Positions 7,390-10,351 of a stretch of DNA of 10,351 nt are shown one piece after another. Origin of the DNA: Pseudomonadota bacterium (GTDB lineage: Bacteria; Myxococcota_A; UBA796; SXON01); assembly GCA_005776735.1 (NCBI GenBank), contig SXOM01000458.1, positions 1 through 10,351 on the forward strand, in the 5' to 3' direction. Numbering within the stretch: position 1 is the first letter of the stretch; each line of letters starts with the position of its first letter. A model generated the notes under the pieces. It was not told the DNA's origin and did not search any database. It saw only the letters and a list, made by a program, of their open reading frames with translations. The position numbers and the translations under genes were made by a program.

Positions 7390-7781
7390 CGGGAGCCCTC
7401 GCTGGGCGCCCGAACCTCGCCGGCCGCCTCCACTGTGCACGATCGTCTGGCCATGTGACACCGCACCACCCTGTCGCGATCGACCTCGACCACCAGCGCC
7501 CCGGGCTCGCTACGGAACACACTCCCGTCGACGAAGGTGACCTCGTAGGCATAGGTGCCGGGGGGAAACCACCCGGCCGGCATCCGGCGCGACCCGATGG
7601 GCACCGCCAAGGTGCCCGGCCCGTCGAGCCGCACCTTGGCGCCGGGCGGGAACGTGGGCTGGTCGAACTCCTCGACGTCGGCCTGGCCCAACAGCGACCA
7701 CGCGACCCCGCCGACGAGCACCACCACGATGGTGAGCGCGCTCAGGAACCAGACGGGGACGGTTTTGCCTTCGCGGACCAT
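7386..7781 (-). CDS. Small single-pass membrane protein with a PEGA-like extracytoplasmic domain
   Basis: I do not recognise a named family. The 131 residues begin with a short basic tail (MVREGK), then one hydrophobic span (about 8-31), then roughly 100 residues predicted to lie outside the inner membrane. The outer part is beta-rich, with VRLDGPGTLAVPIG (50-63) and PPGTYAYEVTFVDG (73-86), recalling PEGA-type surface domains (a Gly-Thr-Tyr turn before alternating strands). A Cys pair (C108, C115) could form a disulfide. The ATG at 7781 was chosen over a GTG two codons earlier because GGGGTG lies 6 nt before it. The stop overlaps the mntA-like GTG start as GTGA, suggesting coupling, though a functional link to the toxin-antitoxin pair is only inferred. 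The RNase Z gene lies 85 nt upstream on the same strand. Confidence 0.65.
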   Translation of the reverse strand: MVREGKTVPVWFLSALTIVVVLVGGVAWSLLGQADVEEFDQPTFPPGAKVRLDGPGTLAVPIGSRRMPAGWFPPGTYAYEVTFVDGSVFRSEPGALVVEVDRDRVVRCHMARRSCTVEAAGEVRAPSEGSR

Positions 7782-7807
7782 GTGCACACCCCGCTATCCG
7801 TGCCCTC

Positions 7808-7863
7808 GGCGCTGCGCTGCGCGCCAGCTCCTGCCCGGTTCGGGACGGTCGCGGCGCAGCGCC
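7808..7863 (-). terminator. Inverted repeat just after the RNase Z gene
   Basis: A perfect 10-bp inverted repeat, GGCGCTGCGC (7808-7817) and GCGCAGCGCC (7854-7863), starts 3 nt past the RNase Z stop codon on the minus strand, with a smaller CCCG-GTT-CGGG hairpin inside it. Its place suggests a stem that ends or attenuates the RNase Z transcript before the next gene. No U-tract follows, so termination is unproven and chance is possible in such GC-rich DNA. Confidence 0.3.
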
Positions 7864-7866
7864 CCG

Positions 7867-8700
7867 TCAACTCGGGCTGCTGCGACTCCGGACCAGCGCG
7901 GTGACCCGGTCGCGGAGCGAAGCCGGGAGCCGGTTGCGCAGGATGCGCTCGATGTCGGCTTCGCCATAGCGGGCGCTGAAGTGGGTGAGCAGGATGTGCT
8001 CGTTCTGGAGGAGGTCGGCGCGGGCGAGCAGCTCGTCGAGGTGCACATGGCCACTGCCTCGGGCCTTTTCGACCGGCACCCGGCCGTCCAGGAACGTGCA
8101 CTCGATGACCAGCAGGCGCGCGGTGCGGACGAGCTCCTCGCGCTCGATGACCTCGGGGAGGGTGTCGCCGGTGAACACCACCTCGACCCGCTCGACCGTC
8201 TCCGCCACCGACTCGCCCGCCAGGCGCCGCTCGCGTACGGCCGCTTCGCCGAGGCCGTCGAGGTCGCGCCGGAGCCGGGTGACGCGCTTGCACAACGCGT
8301 AGCCCTGGCACGCGACCCGATGCGGGCTGCGGAACGGGCGCGCGACCCAGCCGGCGCCGAGCTCGAGCTCGTCGCCGGGGCCGCAAGGAACGAGGGTCAC
8401 GGGCAGGTCGGACTTGTCGAGCCGGCGCCACACGTCCAACAGCGCGTGGAGGTCGTCGACGTTCTCGCGGGGCACATACCAGGTGGGGACCGGCGCCTTC
8501 ACCAGGTCGCGCGTGGCCGCGTGGTACACGATGCCCCCCGCGTGGTCCATGTGGGTGTGCGTCAAGAACACCCGCTTGCGCTTGACCGCGTCGTGCGGGC
8601 AACGGCCGATGTCGAAGGCGAGGTCGAGCTCGGGGAGCTGGATGCAGGTCTCGATGCCGCCGAGGCTCACGGCCTCGACGGTGTGGCCACACAGACGCAT
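7867..8700 (-). CDS. RNase Z-like metallo-beta-lactamase hydrolase, plant TRZ1-type
   Basis: RNase Z enzymes trim the 3' trailer of tRNA precursors with a two-zinc site. The 277 residues hold the full set of expected ligands: HTHMDH (H48, H50, D52, H53), H127 in SPHRVACQGY, D179 in FTGDT, H240 in LTHFSARY, plus H218 in GHVHLDELL at the place of the catalytic helper His. The N-terminal phrases SLGGIETC (12-19) and LAFDIGRCPH (27-36), with CTFLDGRVPVEKAR (201-214), closely resemble, from memory, the short Arabidopsis RNase Z (TRZ1) rather than the standard bacterial Rnz, and the length fits TRZ1. I see no clear Gly/Pro-rich exosite arm, so the substrate could differ from tRNA. The ATG at 8700 is followed directly by conserved sequence; the Shine-Dalgarno is weak. 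It is divergent from the htrA-like gene across 71 bp. Family confident, substrate inferred. Confidence 0.88.
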   Translation of the reverse strand: MRLCGHTVEAVSLGGIETCIQLPELDLAFDIGRCPHDAVKRKRVFLTHTHMDHAGGIVYHAATRDLVKAPVPTWYVPRENVDDLHALLDVWRRLDKSDLPVTLVPCGPGDELELGAGWVARPFRSPHRVACQGYALCKRVTRLRRDLDGLGEAAVRERRLAGESVAETVERVEVVFTGDTLPEVIEREELVRTARLLVIECTFLDGRVPVEKARGSGHVHLDELLARADLLQNEHILLTHFSARYGEADIERILRNRLPASLRDRVTALVRSRSSPS

Positions 8701-8727
8701 GGCCGGGGGCCTATCTCGACGCGGCGC

Positions 8728-8746
8728 CGCGACAGCTCGCGACAGC
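8728..8746. repeat. Tandem 9-bp direct repeat in the RNase Z/htrA divergent gap
   Basis: CGCGACAGC occurs at 8728-8736 and again at 8738-8746, a spacing of 10 bp, which is one DNA helical turn. It sits in the 71-bp gap between the two divergent gene starts. Phased direct repeats in such a position can be an operator for a regulator of one or both genes. With two copies only, chance is not excluded. Confidence 0.35.
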
Positions 8747-8771
8747 GTGTGACTCCCCGACGGGGCGCGAC

Positions 8772-9818
8772 GTGCATAACGATCGGCGTATGCGGACCCT
8801 CCTCCTGTTCTGCCTCCTCGGTTGCACCGCCAGCGCCGGCGACGTCCCGGCCGTCGCCCCGCCCGCCAACTTCCAGCCCAACGTGTCGCTCGCGCCGTTG
8901 GTCGACGCCGTGGAGCGCGCGGTGGTCAACGTCTACACCACGCAGCGTACGCAGGTGCCGGACTTCTACCAGTTCGCGTACGGCCTGCCCGCCGAGCGGG
9001 TGCAGCAGGGGCAGGGCTCGGGGTTCGTCGTGAGCGCGGACGGGTACCTGCTCACTAACAACCACGTCGTGAGCGGCGCCACCGACGTGAAGGTGAAGTT
9101 CGACTCCGGGGAGGAGTTCCCCGCCAAGGTCGTCGGCCTGGACCGCGGGAGCGACGTGGCGCTCTTGAAGATCGACGCCAACAAGCCGCTGCCGTGGCTG
9201 AAGCTCGGCTCGAGCGAAAAGGCACGGGTGGGCGACTGGGTGCTCGCGGTCGGCAACCCGCTCGGACTCGGCCACACGGTCACCGCCGGCACCATCTCCG
9301 CCAAGGGCCGCGAGGTGCCGGAGCTCGAAGCGCTGGAGGCGTTCATCCAGACCGACGCGAGCATCAACCCTGGCAATTCCGGCGGCCCCCTCGTCGCGGT
9401 CGACGGCACCGTGGTGGGCATGAACACCGCCATCGTGTCCGGCGCCAACAGCGTCGGCTTCGCGATCCCGAGCGACCACCTGGCGTGGGTCGTGCCGCAG
9501 CTCCGGGAGAAGGGCACGGTCGCCCGCGGGTGGCTCGGCATCGGCTCCTTGGCACTCAACTCCCGTGGCCTGCGCGAGTACAAGGTCGAGGCCGGTGTGC
9601 TGGTGACCCAGATCAGCGAGGGCAGTCCGGCCGAGAAGTTCGGCTTCGTCCCCGGCGACGTGATCGTGTCCATCGGCGGCCGCACCACCGGCGACCCCGA
9701 GGAGCTCTACCGCGCCATCGCGTCGAAGGCGCCCGGCGACGAGGTGCCGGTGAAGTACGTGCGCGCCGGCAAGCTGCAGGACGGCGTGGTCAAGCTGGGG
9801 ACCCGCCCGACGAAGTAG
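8772..9818 (+). CDS. HtrA/DegS-like trypsin-type serine protease with one PDZ domain
   Basis: HtrA proteases cut misfolded envelope proteins or act in envelope stress signalling. The 348 residues show the catalytic triad: H98 (LLTNNHVV), D128 (GSDVALL) and S203 (NPGNSGGPL, with the oxyanion-hole G201). One PDZ domain (about 253-342) starts with the ligand loop RGWLGIG and continues through GVLVTQISEGSPAEKFGF and GDVIVSIGG. One PDZ makes it DegS/HhoB-like rather than DegP-like. The N-terminus is a short secretion signal: MRTLLLFCLLGC matches a lipobox with Cys18, while TASA-GD at 19-24 could instead be a signal peptidase I site. The GTG at 8772 was chosen because GGGG lies a few nt upstream and gives a basic n-region; an ATG at 8790 is the alternative. 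Its 3' end overlaps the opposite-strand gene by 29 nt. Confidence 0.92.
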   Translation: MHNDRRMRTLLLFCLLGCTASAGDVPAVAPPANFQPNVSLAPLVDAVERAVVNVYTTQRTQVPDFYQFAYGLPAERVQQGQGSGFVVSADGYLLTNNHVVSGATDVKVKFDSGEEFPAKVVGLDRGSDVALLKIDANKPLPWLKLGSSEKARVGDWVLAVGNPLGLGHTVTAGTISAKGREVPELEALEAFIQTDASINPGNSGGPLVAVDGTVVGMNTAIVSGANSVGFAIPSDHLAWVVPQLREKGTVARGWLGIGSLALNSRGLREYKVEAGVLVTQISEGSPAEKFGFVPGDVIVSIGGRTTGDPEELYRAIASKAPGDEVPVKYVRAGKLQDGVVKLGTRPTK

Positions 9819-10351
9819 CGACCTTCGCGGGGAAGGCGCGGATGTCGACCGCCGGGAGCGCGGCGGACAAGGTGCGCAGCGCTTCGAGCCCCGCGCGGCC
9901 GCGGTCGGCGACCACGTCGCCCACCACGAGCACGACGACCGGCGGGCCCTTTCCGTGGAGCTCGCGCACCACCGCGACCACATCGTCCACGGCGACGAGA
10001 TCCGGGCCGAGCGAGAAGACCGTCCCGGCCGGGATCGGCCCCGGGTCGAGCGCGCCGACCAGGAGCACCCGACACGGCCCCGCGAGGCGGCGACCGGTGA
10101 GGACCGGGTCGCCGTCGGCCTCGGCGAGGCCGGGCCGCAGCGGCGGGCTGTCCCCGTCGAGGGGCTCGATCGCCGCCGCCGTGAACCGACGGGAGCCGGC
10201 GAGCACCCAGCCCGCCGCCACCACGAGGGCCAACCACGCCATCGCACGGGCCGGCGTCGGGGTGAGCGCCACGTCGACGCGGGAGGAGGTCGACGCCCGC
10301 TCCGGAGCGCCGCCCCCCTTCTGGCCCGCCCCGCCCGGCGCGCCGGGCGGC
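9790..10351 (-). CDS. Membrane-anchored protein with weak ExbD/TolR-like features (start off the right edge or uncertain)
   Basis: Not firmly recognised. The frame is open to the right edge; in-window start choices are GTG 10272 and ATG 10242, neither with a Shine-Dalgarno. Read from the edge there is a Gly/Pro/Ser-rich tail, then VDVALTPTPARAMAWLALVVAAGWVL with one membrane span, then an outer domain of about 130 residues. The pattern of a VxVTP-like motif leading into a single span, and a C-terminal part with PPVVVLVVGDVVADRGRAG followed by a helix and the short strand AVDIRAFPA, recalls ExbD/TolR proteins of proton-driven energisers. The conserved Asp of the ExbD span (TPLVD) is absent, so this would be a divergent or non-energising relative. 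The stop lies inside the htrA 3' end (29-nt tail-to-tail overlap). The coding call is moderate; the family is tentative. Confidence 0.5.
   Translation of the reverse strand, partial: PPGAPGGAGQKGGGAPERASTSSRVDVALTPTPARAMAWLALVVAAGWVLAGSRRFTAAAIEPLDGDSPPLRPGLAEADGDPVLTGRRLAGPCRVLLVGALDPGPIPAGTVFSLGPDLVAVDDVVAVVRELHGKGPPVVVLVVGDVVADRGRAGLEALRTLSAALPAVDIRAFPAKVATSSGGSPA

Noticed and set aside
8307..8325. TGGCAC followed by GC-rich sequence, considered as a sigma-54 promoter
   Set aside because: The -12 element (TTGC) is missing at the required spacing and the site lies inside the RNase Z coding region.
7555..9033. A 492-codon plus-strand frame across the membrane-protein and RNase Z genes
   Set aside because: It is antisense to the RNase Z gene with all its zinc ligands and then runs out of frame into the protease gene; no domain is seen.
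8667..10247. A 526-codon open frame on the minus strand across the protease gene
   Set aside because: The protease on the plus strand has a complete catalytic triad and PDZ; the antisense frame is low in hydrophobic residues and has no motif.
10273..10294. GTCGAC twice around GGAGGAGG at the right edge, considered as a plus-strand ribosome-binding site or operator
   Set aside because: No suitable start codon follows on the plus strand before the window ends, and the minus strand is open and coding-like through it.

Overview
The DNA is very GC-rich, with dense genes and G/C at most third codon positions. The left third is a type IV pilus block in the order pilC-pilS-pilR, an arrangement known from Myxococcus, Geobacter and other former Deltaproteobacteria. 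With the GTG starts and lipoprotein-like signals, this suggests a Gram-negative, Myxococcota-like or related deltaproteobacterial chromosome. That is inference from gene content; no rRNA or other taxonomic marker is present.

Layout. (1) 1-3634, minus strand: pilC (inner-membrane platform), pilS (sensor kinase) and pilR (sigma-54 activator, cut by the left edge), separated by 4 and 8 nt and so almost certainly one transcript. (2) 3686-6466, plus strand: a SWIM zinc-finger/SNF2-family ATPase, divergent from pilC across a 51-bp gap. (3) 8700-6543, minus strand: a plant-TRZ1-like RNase Z, then a small membrane-anchored protein, an MntA-type nucleotidyltransferase and a HepT-type HEPN protein. The last three overlap or nearly overlap one another. 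(4) 8772-9818, plus strand: a single-PDZ HtrA/DegS-like serine protease, divergent from the RNase Z gene. (5) 9790 to the right edge, minus strand: a membrane-anchored protein with weak ExbD/TolR-like features, overlapping the htrA 3' end tail to tail.

The pil genes form a clear functional unit: PilS senses at the membrane, PilR drives sigma-54 promoters (classically pilA, which would lie past the left edge), and PilC carries the assembly motors. MntA/HepT form a type VII toxin-antitoxin pair in which the nucleotidyltransferase AMPylates the HEPN RNase. Here the HEPN motif has lost its arginine (Gly in its place), so this toxin may be inactive or altered. The SNF2 protein also has an unusual substitution in its ATP-binding loop.

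I see no tRNA, rRNA, CRISPR array, insertion sequence or phage gene, and no gap over 300 bp between genes. I found no convincing wholly new system. The best candidates for follow-up are the degenerate HepT, the membrane-protein/mntA/hepT overlap cluster, and the plant-type RNase Z.
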